This document shows positions 35,167 to 43,629 of a stretch of 64,000 bases of DNA, piece by piece. The translations under genes and the position numbers were made by a program. Each line of letters begins with the position of its first letter. The first letter of the stretch is position 1. Origin of the DNA: Paenibacillus hamazuiensis (lineage in GTDB: Bacteria; Bacillota; Bacilli; Paenibacillales; NBRC-103111); NCBI RefSeq assembly GCF_023276405.1, contig NZ_JALRMO010000001.1, forward strand, positions 3,472,001-3,536,000. Direction: 5' to 3'. The notes under the pieces are model-generated. The model worked only from the letters and a program-made list of their open reading frames with translations, did not search any database and was not told the DNA's origin.

Positions 35167-35180
35167 TTTCGCATGCGAAA
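35167..35180. promoter_or_regulatory. 14-bp perfect palindrome upstream of the sugar operon
   Basis: TTTCGCATGCGAAA, 46 bp before the binding-protein start codon, overlapping a degenerate cre-like core (AAAGCGTTTA, 35178-35187). Candidate operator for the response regulator or for CcpA. Confidence 0.5.
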
Positions 35181-35372
35181 GCGTTTAACATTCGGCGCTA
35201 CCGGTGATAAACTAAATCTAACCGATTTTATATTGTGTATAAATAACGGAAATTAAACTTCGATAACGCAAAATGAAGAGGATTGCGAAGCGGAGGGGGA
35301 CGAGGGGTGCCCTTATTTTGAAAATTAGCGGGTCTCAATTCCGCAGCGTCAACCATAAGGGGGAGCAAGTTG

Positions 35373-36026
35373 ATGGAAAAAAAGTACCGTGTGCAGGGGC
35401 TGATTTTCGATATGGACAATACGCTGCTGCGCTCAAGGATCGATTTCGCGCGTATGAAAAGGGAGGTCTACCTGCTGCTCGCAGAGCATGGCGTGCTTTC
35501 GGACGATGTGGCGTTGGAGCGATACACGACGGTGACGCTGATCGATTCGGTCCGGCATCGCCGCTCGTACACGGCGGAGGTGGAAAACGCCGTCTGGCGG
35601 CGCATCGCAGCCATCGAGGAGGAAGGCATGATCGGCGCCGATCTGGAGCCCGGCGTCGCCGATCTGCTGGAGGCGCTCAGCGGCAAGCTGACGCTGAGCG
35701 TGCTTACCAACAACGCCGATGCGGCGGCGATGAGGGCACTGCGCGAAACCGGCATCGCCCGGTATTTCGCGACTATTGTCGGCCGGGACGGGCTCCCGGC
35801 CTTAAAGCCTGCGCCGGACGGCGTGCACCGCGTCCTGCGGCAGCATAAGCGAATCCCCCCGGACCGGTGGCTGTCCGTGGGGGATTCGTGGACGGACGGC
35901 ATGGCGGCTCAGCAAGCCGGCGTGCCGTTCGTAGCGTATGGCCCCGGCGCCGCCGGTATGGAGGCGCGGGGGGTTCGGCCGCTCGCGGCCATCGAACATA
36001 TCCGAGAGCTGGTGCAGTTTTTGTAG
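35373..36026 (+). CDS. HAD-superfamily hydrolase (phosphoglycolate-phosphatase-like)
   Basis: 217 residues. HAD motif I FDMDNTLLRS, motif II LSVLTNNADA, motif III lysine near LKPAPDGVHR and motif IV VGDSWTDGMA are in order; a helical cap (C1) lies between I and II. Likely a phosphatase or pyrophosphatase for a small phosphorylated metabolite (HAD-IA, PpaX/Gph-like). ATG 35373 has AAGGGGGAG at 7 bp. Transcribed divergently from the sugar-binding protein gene. Confidence 0.9.
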   Translation: MEKKYRVQGLIFDMDNTLLRSRIDFARMKREVYLLLAEHGVLSDDVALERYTTVTLIDSVRHRRSYTAEVENAVWRRIAAIEEEGMIGADLEPGVADLLEALSGKLTLSVLTNNADAAAMRALRETGIARYFATIVGRDGLPALKPAPDGVHRVLRQHKRIPPDRWLSVGDSWTDGMAAQQAGVPFVAYGPGAAGMEARGVRPLAAIEHIRELVQFL

Positions 36027-36632
36027 GCGTGCGGTGTGGGCAGCCAGTAACACAAGGCGAGGCGTGGGCTCGAGCGGCGCAGAAGCGCGGCAAATGGATG
36101 GGCGCCCGGTGAGCCTGCTCTGCTGGGGCGCGAAGCCTCGGCGGCATGGGCTCCGCGGTGCACAGTAGGCTGGTGCTGCTTGCCCCACGGCGAGCCTACC
36201 TCGCTAAGAGCGCGAGGCCCGGGCGGCGTTGGCTCCCGTGCATGAGCACCCCCGGATGCTTGTGCGGCGAAGCGGCCTTCCACACAGGAAGCACGCGCCA
36301 TCCTCCCGAGGTTAACGAGTACATACGGACCGTAGTTTAAGATTTTATAACACATAGCGGAACTCACGTCCGCTATCCTCGGATAAAAGGGCACACAGAA
36401 AAAATAGAGGAACTCAGGTGCGCTAAATACGTGGAAAATGGCTTGTGGAGTGGGAAAACAAGCAAATAGAACACCTGAGTTCCTCTAATTTGCCAAAATA
36501 TCCGAAATTGCCCGTTTTAGCGCACCATAGTTCCTCTATGTTCCCGTTTAAGCTCAAAGCGCTGCCTTCCTCGTACAGTTTTGCATCACCGCCAAAATAG
36601 CCGCAAAGTTGCCGGCGGTCTCACTGCCGCTC
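36027..36632. repeat. 606-bp gene-free region with palindromic repeats
   Basis: The first 320 bp are very GC-rich and have several overlapping spurious frames with no ribosome sites. From 36355 on there are related repeats: a hairpin TAGCGG...CCGCTA (36355-36375); TAGAGGAACTCAGGTG (36405-36420) perfectly inverted as CACCTGAGTTCCTCTA (36472-36487); and a third diverged copy at 36519-36539 (AGCGCACCATAGTTCCTCTA). They are variants of one core, GAGGAACT-N6-GCGCT, of the kind dispersed through Paenibacillus genomes. Confidence 0.75.
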
Positions 36633-37265
36633 CTATTGCGTTCCATCGCTGCCGTCCAGCCACACCGTTTTTGCCGCGGCCGGGGTGCGTTTGGCGTGGT
36701 GCGGCGTCATGTCCGGGTAACCGACGAAGATGAAGCCGACGAGCTGCTCGTCTCCGGTCAAGCCGAACGCCTCGCGCATAAGCGGATGATAGGCCGCATC
36801 GCCCGTCCGCCACATGGCGCCAAGTCCGAGCGCATAAGCGGCGAGCAGCATGTTTTGCACTGCCGCATGCACGGCGGCGAATTCTTCGGTGCGCAGCACC
36901 TTCGGCCCGCTCGACGGGCTGACGGCAACGGCGATGACCACCGGGGCGCGGAACGCCTTCGCCTCCTGTCTGGCCCGCAGCTCCGCCAGCTCCTCTTCCG
37001 AAAGGGTCTGCGCCTCTTCCGCTGCAATATCGGCATAAGCTTTGCCGAGCACACGACGGCCTTCCCCCGTCATAACGTAAAAGCGCCACGGCTCGGTGTG
37101 ATAATGATTTGGCGCCCATACCGCAGCGTCCAGCATGGCATCAATCGCTGCGCGATCGACCGGGTCCGTCTTCACCTTCCCGATGCTTCGCCTGTGCCGA
37201 ATCGCCTCCAGAACGGCGTTACCGCCGTTCGTTTCCCCCGCTTCCTGAACATGATGTTCACTCAT
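36633..37265 (-). CDS. Nitroreductase-family flavoprotein
   Basis: 210 residues with the FMN-binding nitroreductase pattern: RHRRSIGKVKTDPVD at the start, WAPNHYHTEPWRFYVM, GLGAMWRTG and a C-terminal DMTPHHAKRTP. NAD(P)H-dependent reductase of nitro compounds, quinones or related substrates; resembles the YdjA/YodC group. ATG has GGAGGGAGGC upstream. Stands alone. Confidence 0.9.
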   Translation of the reverse strand: MSEHHVQEAGETNGGNAVLEAIRHRRSIGKVKTDPVDRAAIDAMLDAAVWAPNHYHTEPWRFYVMTGEGRRVLGKAYADIAAEEAQTLSEEELAELRARQEAKAFRAPVVIAVAVSPSSGPKVLRTEEFAAVHAAVQNMLLAAYALGLGAMWRTGDAAYHPLMREAFGLTGDEQLVGFIFVGYPDMTPHHAKRTPAAAKTVWLDGSDGTQ

Positions 37266-37402
37266 CGAATGCCTCCCTCCTCGTCCCGGCGGCCCAGCGC
37301 CGGGATGAGATGCTCACAGTCATTTTTACCATACCAGTATATGAAAAATTCCCCGGCGGAGCGACATGCGTTCGCCTCTTCGCCATACGCCGGGTACCCG
37401 CT

Positions 37403-37804
37403 TTATACCTTTCTGCTCATGCTTAACGAATTCGGGTAGGTCAACTCGAAACCGTATTTCTTGTACCGCTGCACTGCCGGCACATCGGCCATCAATATCA
37501 CTTCCGCCCCCTTCGGGGCATTCCTGTCCAGATAGTCCGTAAGCTCCTTCAAAATGACGTCTTCCAGCCCTTCCGCTTGGCAATCCGGATTTACGACGAT
37601 ATCGACAAGTTGAAAAAAACAGCCTCCATCGCCAATGATTCTGCCCATTCCGACCGGCTTTGAATCATCGTTTCTTACAATCACGGAAAAAATCGAACGG
37701 CTCAAAGCTTTCTCCGCCACAGATTCATCTTTGACTTCCAGCCCCGCCGCCGTTCTTAACACGAAATACTCTTCTGCACTCGGGTTTTCATAACAAATGT
37801 TCAT
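37403..37804 (-). CDS. GNAT-family N-acetyltransferase
   Basis: 133 residues with a GNAT core: FSVIVRNDDSKPVGMGRIIG, then the CoA-binding strand-loop VDIVVNPDCQAEGLEDVIL, in which the usual R/Q-x-x-G-x-G/A loop is altered to Q-A-E-G-L-E, and RYKKYGFELT at the end. ATG 37804 follows AAGGGGAG by 7 bp. Substrate unknown. Confidence 0.85.
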   Translation of the reverse strand: MNICYENPSAEEYFVLRTAAGLEVKDESVAEKALSRSIFSVIVRNDDSKPVGMGRIIGDGGCFFQLVDIVVNPDCQAEGLEDVILKELTDYLDRNAPKGAEVILMADVPAVQRYKKYGFELTYPNSLSMSRKV

Positions 37805-37936
37805 CGCGATTCTCCCCTTCAACGTATTCTCACCATCCACTATACAACATAGATGCAAGTGAGAATGTATCGGGCAATCGGGCTTATGCCGGCGAAATCC
37901 ACCTTATCGTGCAGCTTGAATGTTTTACAACAACAT

Positions 37937-37966
37937 TTGCCTGGCGCTGCATGTTTTTGGTATATT
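37937..37966 (+). promoter_or_regulatory. Sigma-A promoter of the double MerR gene
   Basis: TTGCCT (37937-37942), 18 bp, TATATT (37961-37966), 34 bp before the start codon. Confidence 0.65.
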
Positions 37967-38000
37967 GTAGCCTCGAAGCGTATCGTGAGGAGGTTGCAAA

Positions 38001-38705
38001 ATGGACTATTACAAGCCGATCGAGATTGCGAGAGAACTTTATATCAGCACAAGCGCGCTGCGCCATTACGAATCGTGGGGAGTCGTACCCGCACCCGCAC
38101 GAGCGGCGAATGGGTACCGGCTATATACGAAGGAGCATTTGGCTTATTTCCGCTGTCTCCGCACCATGTTCCCGGGATTCGGCGTTGCGGTCACTTGCGA
38201 GGTGCTGCGAAAAATTCAAAGCGCCGATGTGGATGGGGCCTTCTGGCTGGTCAACAAGGAGCAAGCGGTCCTGCAAAGCGAAAAGGTCGCTGCCGACCAA
38301 ACGCTCGAACTGCTGCAGCATCCCGAACTTCCGACCGTCACGGGTAAAAAGCTGAAAAACCGCATGACGATCGGCGAAGCCGCCGCGTTCGCAGGTGTCG
38401 CGACTTCAGCGATCCGCCATTGGGAAAAGGAAGGGCTGCTTACGCCGGAGCGCGATCCGGAAAACGGGTACCGTTTGTTCACTCCGACGCATCTCCGAAA
38501 AATACTGCTCATCCGTACGCTCCGCAGCACCGTCTATTTTTTAAAAAGCATGAAAGACATTGTGCAAGCCGTCGAACACCAGAGCATCGAGCAGGCCAAA
38601 AAGTTGACGGAAGACGCGATTCGCAGTATCCATGAGCGCAACCGCCACCAGCTTCGGGGCATTCATCGGCTTATTGAGCTGTGCAAGGTGCTGCGGCTCC
38701 TTTAA
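38001..38705 (+). CDS. MerR-type regulator with two tandem HTH domains
   Basis: 234 residues that contain the MerR winged helix twice: residues 1-70 (YKPIEIARELYISTSALRHY and NGYRLYT) and about 121-190 (RMTIGEAAAFAGVATSAIRH and NGYRLFT), joined by a helical segment and followed by a short helical tail. Ordinary MerR proteins have one such domain and dimerise through a long helix; a tandem arrangement could bind as a monomer. GAGGAGG lies 7 bp before the ATG. No effector domain with cysteines is seen. Target unknown. Confidence 0.85.
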   Translation: MDYYKPIEIARELYISTSALRHYESWGVVPAPARAANGYRLYTKEHLAYFRCLRTMFPGFGVAVTCEVLRKIQSADVDGAFWLVNKEQAVLQSEKVAADQTLELLQHPELPTVTGKKLKNRMTIGEAAAFAGVATSAIRHWEKEGLLTPERDPENGYRLFTPTHLRKILLIRTLRSTVYFLKSMKDIVQAVEHQSIEQAKKLTEDAIRSIHERNRHQLRGIHRLIELCKVLRLL

Positions 38706-38725
38706 TCCCGGCGGCTGCGGGTGTG

Positions 38726-38765
38726 AAAAAGGACCTGGCCGGTGCAAACCGCCAAGTCCTTTAAT
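38726..38765. terminator. Bidirectional terminator between MerR and RlmI-like genes
   Basis: AAAGGAC / GTCCTTT arms (38728-38734 with 38756-38762) with an inner TGGC-CGGT/ACCG-CCA stem. Confidence 0.8.
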
Positions 38766-38790
38766 TGCTTCGCGCCCGGTGACACCGGCC

Positions 38791-40164
38791 TTAGCGGCTT
38801 GTCACCTGAAACACGGCAAATTTCAAATAATGCCCCTCGTCGACGCCGAGAATCGTCGGATGGTCCTTGCCTGCGGCGCGAAACTCGAGCAGTCTGAGCA
38901 CTTTTCCTGCATCGACGGCCGCGGCGTGAATCGTCTCCAGGAACAGATCCGGTCGCATGTGGTAAGAGCAGCTCGCCGTGACGAGAAAGCCGCCCTCGTT
39001 TACAAGCTTCATGCCGTGAAGGTTGATATCCTTGTAGCCGCGGCAGGCTCCTTCCACGGCCCCTTTCGTTTTCGCAAACGCCGGAGGATCGAGGATGACG
39101 ACGTCCCACGTGCGGCCCTTGGCCGTCATCTTTTGCGACGTGTCCACTTTCTTAACGGCAGCCTGGCTGCGCAGGGACCGTTCCTCAATTCCCTTCACCT
39201 GCTCGCGCAAATAATCAAATGCATCGGCGACGACGAATTCGACGCGGTCCTCGAAGCCGTTCAGCTCCACGTTGCGGCGGGCACTGTCTATCGCATGCTC
39301 GGATATATCGAGACAGGTCACCTTCTTCGCGCCGTACTTGCAGGCGTGAAGCGTAAAGCTGCCGGTATGAGAGAAGCATTCGAGCACCGTTGCGCCGTCC
39401 CAATAAGGAAACGTCACTTCATTGCCGTTCGGGTTGACCGGGATGCGCCGCAAAGCGCCGTCCTCACCCGGCAGCTCCTGCAGCTCAATGCCGCTCCGAC
39501 GCCCCCAGCCGGTCATCAGCGGTTCGATCGAGGCGCGGTTTTCGCGCTGGTCGAAGAAATATCCCGTCTTCTGTCCTTCCACGACATCGACGATCATCCG
39601 GATGCCGTTCTCGCGGATTTCCACGAGACGCGGTACATCGCCGTAAAGCACGCCTTTGCGCTGCTCCAGGCCTTCCAATTCGCGAACGGGCACGTCGCTC
39701 CGTTCGTAAATGCCCTTCGGCGCGAACACTTGAACAAGCGCCGCCACGATCTCTTCGCGCGCCCGGTCCATACCGAGCGATAAAATTTGCACGACAAGCA
39801 CGTCGGCAAATTTGTCGACGATCAGCCCGGGCAGGAAGTCGGCCTCGCCGTAGACGAGCCGGTAGGAGTCGCTGTCTTGGACGAAGCGGCGGCGAAGCTC
39901 CGCACAGTCGCGAAAGCGGGCGGCGAAGAAATCCGCCGTCATCGCTTCGATCGGGCGCGAGGAGACAATGCGCACCGTGATTTGCGACGCCGGATTGATA
40001 TAGCCGGTCGCCAAGTATTGCCCGAGGTGGCTGTGCACAGGAACGAGCTGGCCCGGAACGACGGCGCCCTCATCTTCAATGCGCTCGATTTCGTTTTTAA
40101 ACACCCACGGATGCCCCTGCTCGAGGCGCTTCTTCCGCTTTTTCGTTAATATCACAATTGGCAT
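38791..40164 (-). CDS. Class I SAM-dependent rRNA methyltransferase (RlmI/YccW-like, PUA domain)
   Basis: 457 residues: N-terminal PUA domain (LEQGHPWVFKNEIERI), RlmI-like middle, and a Rossmann methyltransferase with VLECFSHTGSF, CLDISEHAIDSARRN and the catalytic VILDPPAFAKTK. Expected to methylate a cytosine in 23S rRNA (m5C1962-type). It is about 60 residues longer than usual because of two insertions (about 222-250, and around 325-345 before the DPPAF motif). Transcribed towards the MerR gene. Confidence 0.9.
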   Translation of the reverse strand: MPIVILTKKRKKRLEQGHPWVFKNEIERIEDEGAVVPGQLVPVHSHLGQYLATGYINPASQITVRIVSSRPIEAMTADFFAARFRDCAELRRRFVQDSDSYRLVYGEADFLPGLIVDKFADVLVVQILSLGMDRAREEIVAALVQVFAPKGIYERSDVPVRELEGLEQRKGVLYGDVPRLVEIRENGIRMIVDVVEGQKTGYFFDQRENRASIEPLMTGWGRRSGIELQELPGEDGALRRIPVNPNGNEVTFPYWDGATVLECFSHTGSFTLHACKYGAKKVTCLDISEHAIDSARRNVELNGFEDRVEFVVADAFDYLREQVKGIEERSLRSQAAVKKVDTSQKMTAKGRTWDVVILDPPAFAKTKGAVEGACRGYKDINLHGMKLVNEGGFLVTASCSYHMRPDLFLETIHAAAVDAGKVLRLLEFRAAGKDHPTILGVDEGHYLKFAVFQVTSR

Positions 40165-40189
40165 AAGATGCTGTCACCGACCGTCCCGA

Positions 40190-40870
40190 TTAATAAGATG
40201 AGGAGCTGGATAGCCCGTTCATGATCGCCACTCCGGAGCTCGTTCCGAGCCTTGTCGCCCCCGCTTCGATCATCGCCAGCGCCGTCTGCGCGTCGCGGAC
40301 GCCTCCGGAAGCTTTCACTCCGATCTGATTCGATACCGCCGCGCGCATCAGACGAATGTCCTCCACGGTCGCGCCGCCCGGTCCGAAGCCGGTCGACGTT
40401 TTCACGAAGTGAGCCCCGGCTTGCTCCGATAAACGGCATGCCGTTTTCTTTTGTTCATCATTAAGGAAACCTGTCTCAAAGATCACCTTGACGATAGCTT
40501 GCCCCTCCACAGCTTTTACTACTGCGCGAATATCGTCTTCCACCGCCTGATGATTGCCTTCGAGCAGCAAGCCGACCTGCAGCACCATATCGATTTCGTT
40601 TGCCCCTTGCTCAGCCGCTTTCGCCGCTTCGAACGCTTTCGCATCGGATTGCATCGCTCCGAGCGGGAACCCGCAAACGACGCTGATGTTCACGCCGGAG
40701 CCGGCAAGCAGCTCCTTGCAATAAGGCACCCAGTGCCCGTTTACGCAAACACTGTAAAACTGATACTGCTTCGCTTCCGCGCACAGCTTCTCAATCGCCT
40801 GCCGGTTCGCGTCCGCTTTGAGCAGCGTATGGTCTATGTACCCGGCGATTTTTTTCACATCTATTTCCAT
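40190..40870 (-). CDS. deoC: Deoxyribose-phosphate aldolase
   Basis: Cleaves 2-deoxyribose-5-phosphate to glyceraldehyde-3-phosphate and acetaldehyde in deoxynucleoside catabolism. TIM-barrel with YIDHTLLKADA at the start, the Schiff-base lysine in FVKTSTGF and the second lysine in GVKASGGVRD. 226 residues, normal. The tail is a short Ser-rich stretch. It begins 1 bp after the Nudix gene stop on the same strand, so they are co-transcribed. Confidence 0.96.
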   Translation of the reverse strand: MEIDVKKIAGYIDHTLLKADANRQAIEKLCAEAKQYQFYSVCVNGHWVPYCKELLAGSGVNISVVCGFPLGAMQSDAKAFEAAKAAEQGANEIDMVLQVGLLLEGNHQAVEDDIRAVVKAVEGQAIVKVIFETGFLNDEQKKTACRLSEQAGAHFVKTSTGFGPGGATVEDIRLMRAAVSNQIGVKASGGVRDAQTALAMIEAGATRLGTSSGVAIMNGLSSSSSY

Positions 40871-40871
40871 G

Positions 40872-41300
40872 TCATTTCACCTCATACCCAAGTTTGATTA
40901 ACGCTTTCTTCACGACGGAGTCATTGTTGCCGTATCCGTTATGTACCTGCTGATACCATGCATCCTTCGGGAGCAGCCATTCCACTCCGCGGATTTCTTC
41001 CACCTGCGCGGTCAGCTTGCCGCCGGTCGCTTCGACCAGGAAGTAGTGTACCTCCTTGTCCACCAAGCCGACGCCGATCATCGTATACTGGTAACGGATC
41101 GTTTCGAGCGGCTCCACGATGCGGCCTTCGATCCCCGTTTCCTCCAAAATTTCGCGAAGCGCCGTTTGCTCCACGCTTTCGCCGGATTCCATTTTCCCTT
41201 TGGGGAGCGTTATTTTTCCGTATCGGTCCTGTATCATTTGCACATACGTCTCTCCGTCCTGCTGCCGAAAAACGACACCGCCCGCCGATACTTCCTTCAT
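40872..41300 (-). CDS. Nudix hydrolase
   Basis: 142 residues with a complete Nudix box (G at KGKMESGE through REILEETG) that binds the divalent metal for pyrophosphate cleavage of nucleotide-like substrates. Resembles the MutT/bis(5'-nucleosyl)-tetraphosphatase group (starts KEVSAGGVVFRQ). ATG has AGGGTGGG upstream. Directly upstream of deoC, which suggests a nucleotide-catabolism pair. Confidence 0.93.
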   Translation of the reverse strand: MKEVSAGGVVFRQQDGETYVQMIQDRYGKITLPKGKMESGESVEQTALREILEETGIEGRIVEPLETIRYQYTMIGVGLVDKEVHYFLVEATGGKLTAQVEEIRGVEWLLPKDAWYQQVHNGYGNNDSVVKKALIKLGYEVK

Positions 41301-41349
41301 ATCCGCCCACCCTTTCCGCTAAGCCCTATGTAGAGAATATAGAAATAAT

Positions 41350-41392
41350 GAGGATTTCACCCTGCCGTGCGGCAGGACAAAATCCTCCTTAG
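41350..41392. terminator. Strong hairpin between mtaB and the Nudix gene
   Basis: GAGGATTT / AAATCCTC (41350-41357 with 41380-41387) plus inner CCTGCCG/CGGCAGG. T-rich on both sides but without a clean T run; likely terminator of the mtaB operon. Confidence 0.65.
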
Positions 41393-41399
41393 GTTTCTT

Positions 41400-42743
41400 T
41401 TAAGCATTGACCGCTTTCGCCGGCTCTAAAATGCGAACGACGCTGCCGCGGGATTCGTTAACGCCCGCCTCCGTCAATTTAACCTTGACGATATCGCCGA
41501 TCCACTCCTCCGGCCCTTCGAAAACGATCTGCACGTAGTTGTCGGAGTAGCCCATCAAAAGGCCGCTTTTCGGATCCGCCTTGTACGTGCGCTCGGGAAT
41601 GACCTCCAGCACTTGGCCGACGAACTTTTGCGCATACGCAAGCTGCATTTTTTCAGACAAGTCGATCAACTCGTGAACGCGCGCGTTTTTGATCTCCTCG
41701 TCGATCTGATCCTCCATGCGCGCCGCCGGCGTTCCGGTCCGTTTCGAATACGGAAATACGTGCATTTCGGAAAACTGCATCTGCTCCATGAATTTGTAGC
41801 CGGCGCGGAACATTTCTTCCGTTTCGCCCGGAAAGCCGACGATGACGTCGGTCGTAATCGCTACGCCCGGCATCGCCTTGTGCAGCTTTTGAATCTTCTC
41901 GCCGAACTCGGCGGTCGTATATTTGCGGCGCATTCTCGCCAGCACCCGGTCGTCCCCGGCTTGCAGCGGAATGTGCAGGTGGCGGCACATTTTGTCCGAC
42001 GTATTCAGCACTTCGATCACTTCGTCGGTAATTTGACTCGCTTCGATCGAGCTGATGCGCACGCGCTGCAGCCCGTCCACGCGATCCAGATCTTTAAGCA
42101 GGCGGGCGAGACTGTAGTCCTCCAAATCTTCGCCATATCCGCCCGTATGAATACCGGTCAGCACGATTTCCTTGTAGCCCGCATCGACAAGCTGTCTTGC
42201 CTGCTTCAGTACGCTTTGCGGCTCCCTGCTGCGCATAAGCCCGCGGGACCACGGAATGATGCAGAACGTGCAGAAATTGTTGCAGCCTTCCTGGATTTTC
42301 AGAAAAGCCCGCGTCCGGTCGGCAAAATCCGGCACGTCCAGCTCCTCGAACGTGCGTGTCTTCATGATGTTGCGCACCGCGTTGATCGGCTGGCGCTCGC
42401 GTTCGAATTGCTTGACCAGCGGGATGATTTTATCCCGGTCCTGGGTCCCGATCACCAGATCGACGCCGGGAATCGCCATAATCTCCGCAGGGGAAGTCTG
42501 TGCATAACATCCGGTCACCGCCACGATCGCGTCCGGATTGCGGCGCACGGCGCGGCGGATCATTTGCCGGCTCTTTTTATCTCCCGTATTCGTCACGGTA
42601 CATGTATTGATCACATAGATATCGGCCGTCGATTCGAAATCGACCTGCTCGTAGCCTTCGTTTTTAAAGAGCTGCCAAATCGCTTCCGTATCGTAAAAAT
42701 TCACCTTGCAGCCCAAGGTGTGAAACGCTACGCTAGGCATCAT
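41400..42743 (-). CDS. mtaB: tRNA (t6A37) methylthiotransferase
   Basis: Radical-SAM enzyme that adds the methylthio group to t6A37 of tRNA. UPF0004 domain with three cysteines (HTLGCKVN, INTCTVTN, VTGCYAQ) for the auxiliary cluster, the radical SAM cluster motif CNNFCTFC (about 147-154), and a C-terminal TRAM domain. 447 residues, normal. The start codon shares bases with the rsmE stop (TGATG), so translation is coupled. Confidence 0.96.
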   Translation of the reverse strand: MMPSVAFHTLGCKVNFYDTEAIWQLFKNEGYEQVDFESTADIYVINTCTVTNTGDKKSRQMIRRAVRRNPDAIVAVTGCYAQTSPAEIMAIPGVDLVIGTQDRDKIIPLVKQFERERQPINAVRNIMKTRTFEELDVPDFADRTRAFLKIQEGCNNFCTFCIIPWSRGLMRSREPQSVLKQARQLVDAGYKEIVLTGIHTGGYGEDLEDYSLARLLKDLDRVDGLQRVRISSIEASQITDEVIEVLNTSDKMCRHLHIPLQAGDDRVLARMRRKYTTAEFGEKIQKLHKAMPGVAITTDVIVGFPGETEEMFRAGYKFMEQMQFSEMHVFPYSKRTGTPAARMEDQIDEEIKNARVHELIDLSEKMQLAYAQKFVGQVLEVIPERTYKADPKSGLLMGYSDNYVQIVFEGPEEWIGDIVKVKLTEAGVNESRGSVVRILEPAKAVNA

Positions 42744-43510
42744 CAGTCTCCTCCCATCTCTCCGGTTTCATATAAAATACACGTCAAACCGACCATTGCG
42801 GCGGTCTCCGTACGTAATATTCGTTTTCCGAGGCTGACCGGCAGGCATCCCGCCGCCTCCGCTTTGGCCACTTCCGTTTCCGAGAAGCCGCCTTCGGGGC
42901 CGACGATCAGCATGATTTTTTTGCGCGCTCCTTCACCGCTCTCGCCGCTCAGCAGCTTGCGCAAAGCCGGCTTCAGCTGCGAGCCGCTTTCCTTCTCGTA
43001 GCATATCCAGGCGGCATCCATTTCCTGCGCAAGCGCAAGCAGCGCCTTCCAATCGCAAGGGCTATCCACGGCGGGCACCCGGTTGCGGTGGGCCTGCTCC
43101 GCCGCTTCCTTGGCGATCTTCTGCCAGCGCTCCACGCGCTTGCCTTCCTTTTTCGCATCCAGTTGGACGACGGTCCTTTCGGAAACAAAAGGCACGAACC
43201 GCGCGGCGCCGATTTCCGTCGCTTTCTGGATGACGGTTTCCATCTTGTCGCCCTTCGGCAAGCTTTGCGCGATCCAAACCTCGACGTTCGGCTCGCGGTC
43301 CATCGGCAGCCGCTCGACGATCTCGGCGCGGACGCGGTCTTTGGCGATCTCGCGGATCTCGACAAGCGCTTCGCGGGCAAGCCCGTCGCTCACGATGACG
43401 CGATCGCCTTCTTCGGCCCGCATCACACGCGCCAGATGGTGGGCGTCGTCACCGGCAATAAGGACATAATCCTCGAAAAACTGTTCCGCAGGTATAAAAT
43501 AACGCTGCAT
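42743..43510 (-). CDS. rsmE: 16S rRNA (uracil1498-N3)-methyltransferase
   Basis: SPOUT-class methyltransferase modifying U1498 of 16S rRNA. N-terminal PUA-like part (RYFIPAEQF, HHLARVMRAEEGDRV) and C-terminal knot with LIVGPEGGFSETEV and LGKRILRTETAAM. 255 residues, normal. Upstream of mtaB and in the usual Bacillales order prmA-...-rsmE-mtaB. Confidence 0.96.
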   Translation of the reverse strand: MQRYFIPAEQFFEDYVLIAGDDAHHLARVMRAEEGDRVIVSDGLAREALVEIREIAKDRVRAEIVERLPMDREPNVEVWIAQSLPKGDKMETVIQKATEIGAARFVPFVSERTVVQLDAKKEGKRVERWQKIAKEAAEQAHRNRVPAVDSPCDWKALLALAQEMDAAWICYEKESGSQLKPALRKLLSGESGEGARKKIMLIVGPEGGFSETEVAKAEAAGCLPVSLGKRILRTETAAMVGLTCILYETGEMGGD

Positions 43511-43629
43511 TCAGCCATCCTACTTTCCAGACAATCAAATTTCATCATACACCGTTTTCCGTCAAAATGCTACCATTTACAGCAATTCACCAGCGATTCG
43601 GCCGGTTCTTCAAAGCGGGGCCTGTCTTC

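Noticed and set aside
33780-35207. 475-codon plus-strand frame opposite the sugar-binding protein gene
   Set aside because: Arginine-rich composition typical of a reverse-complement shadow in GC-rich DNA; the minus-strand lipoprotein explains the region.
35773-36394. Overlapping minus-strand frames over the end of the HAD gene and the GC-rich spacer
   Set aside because: Low-complexity Arg/Pro/Ala products without start signals; the HAD gene is intact on the plus strand.
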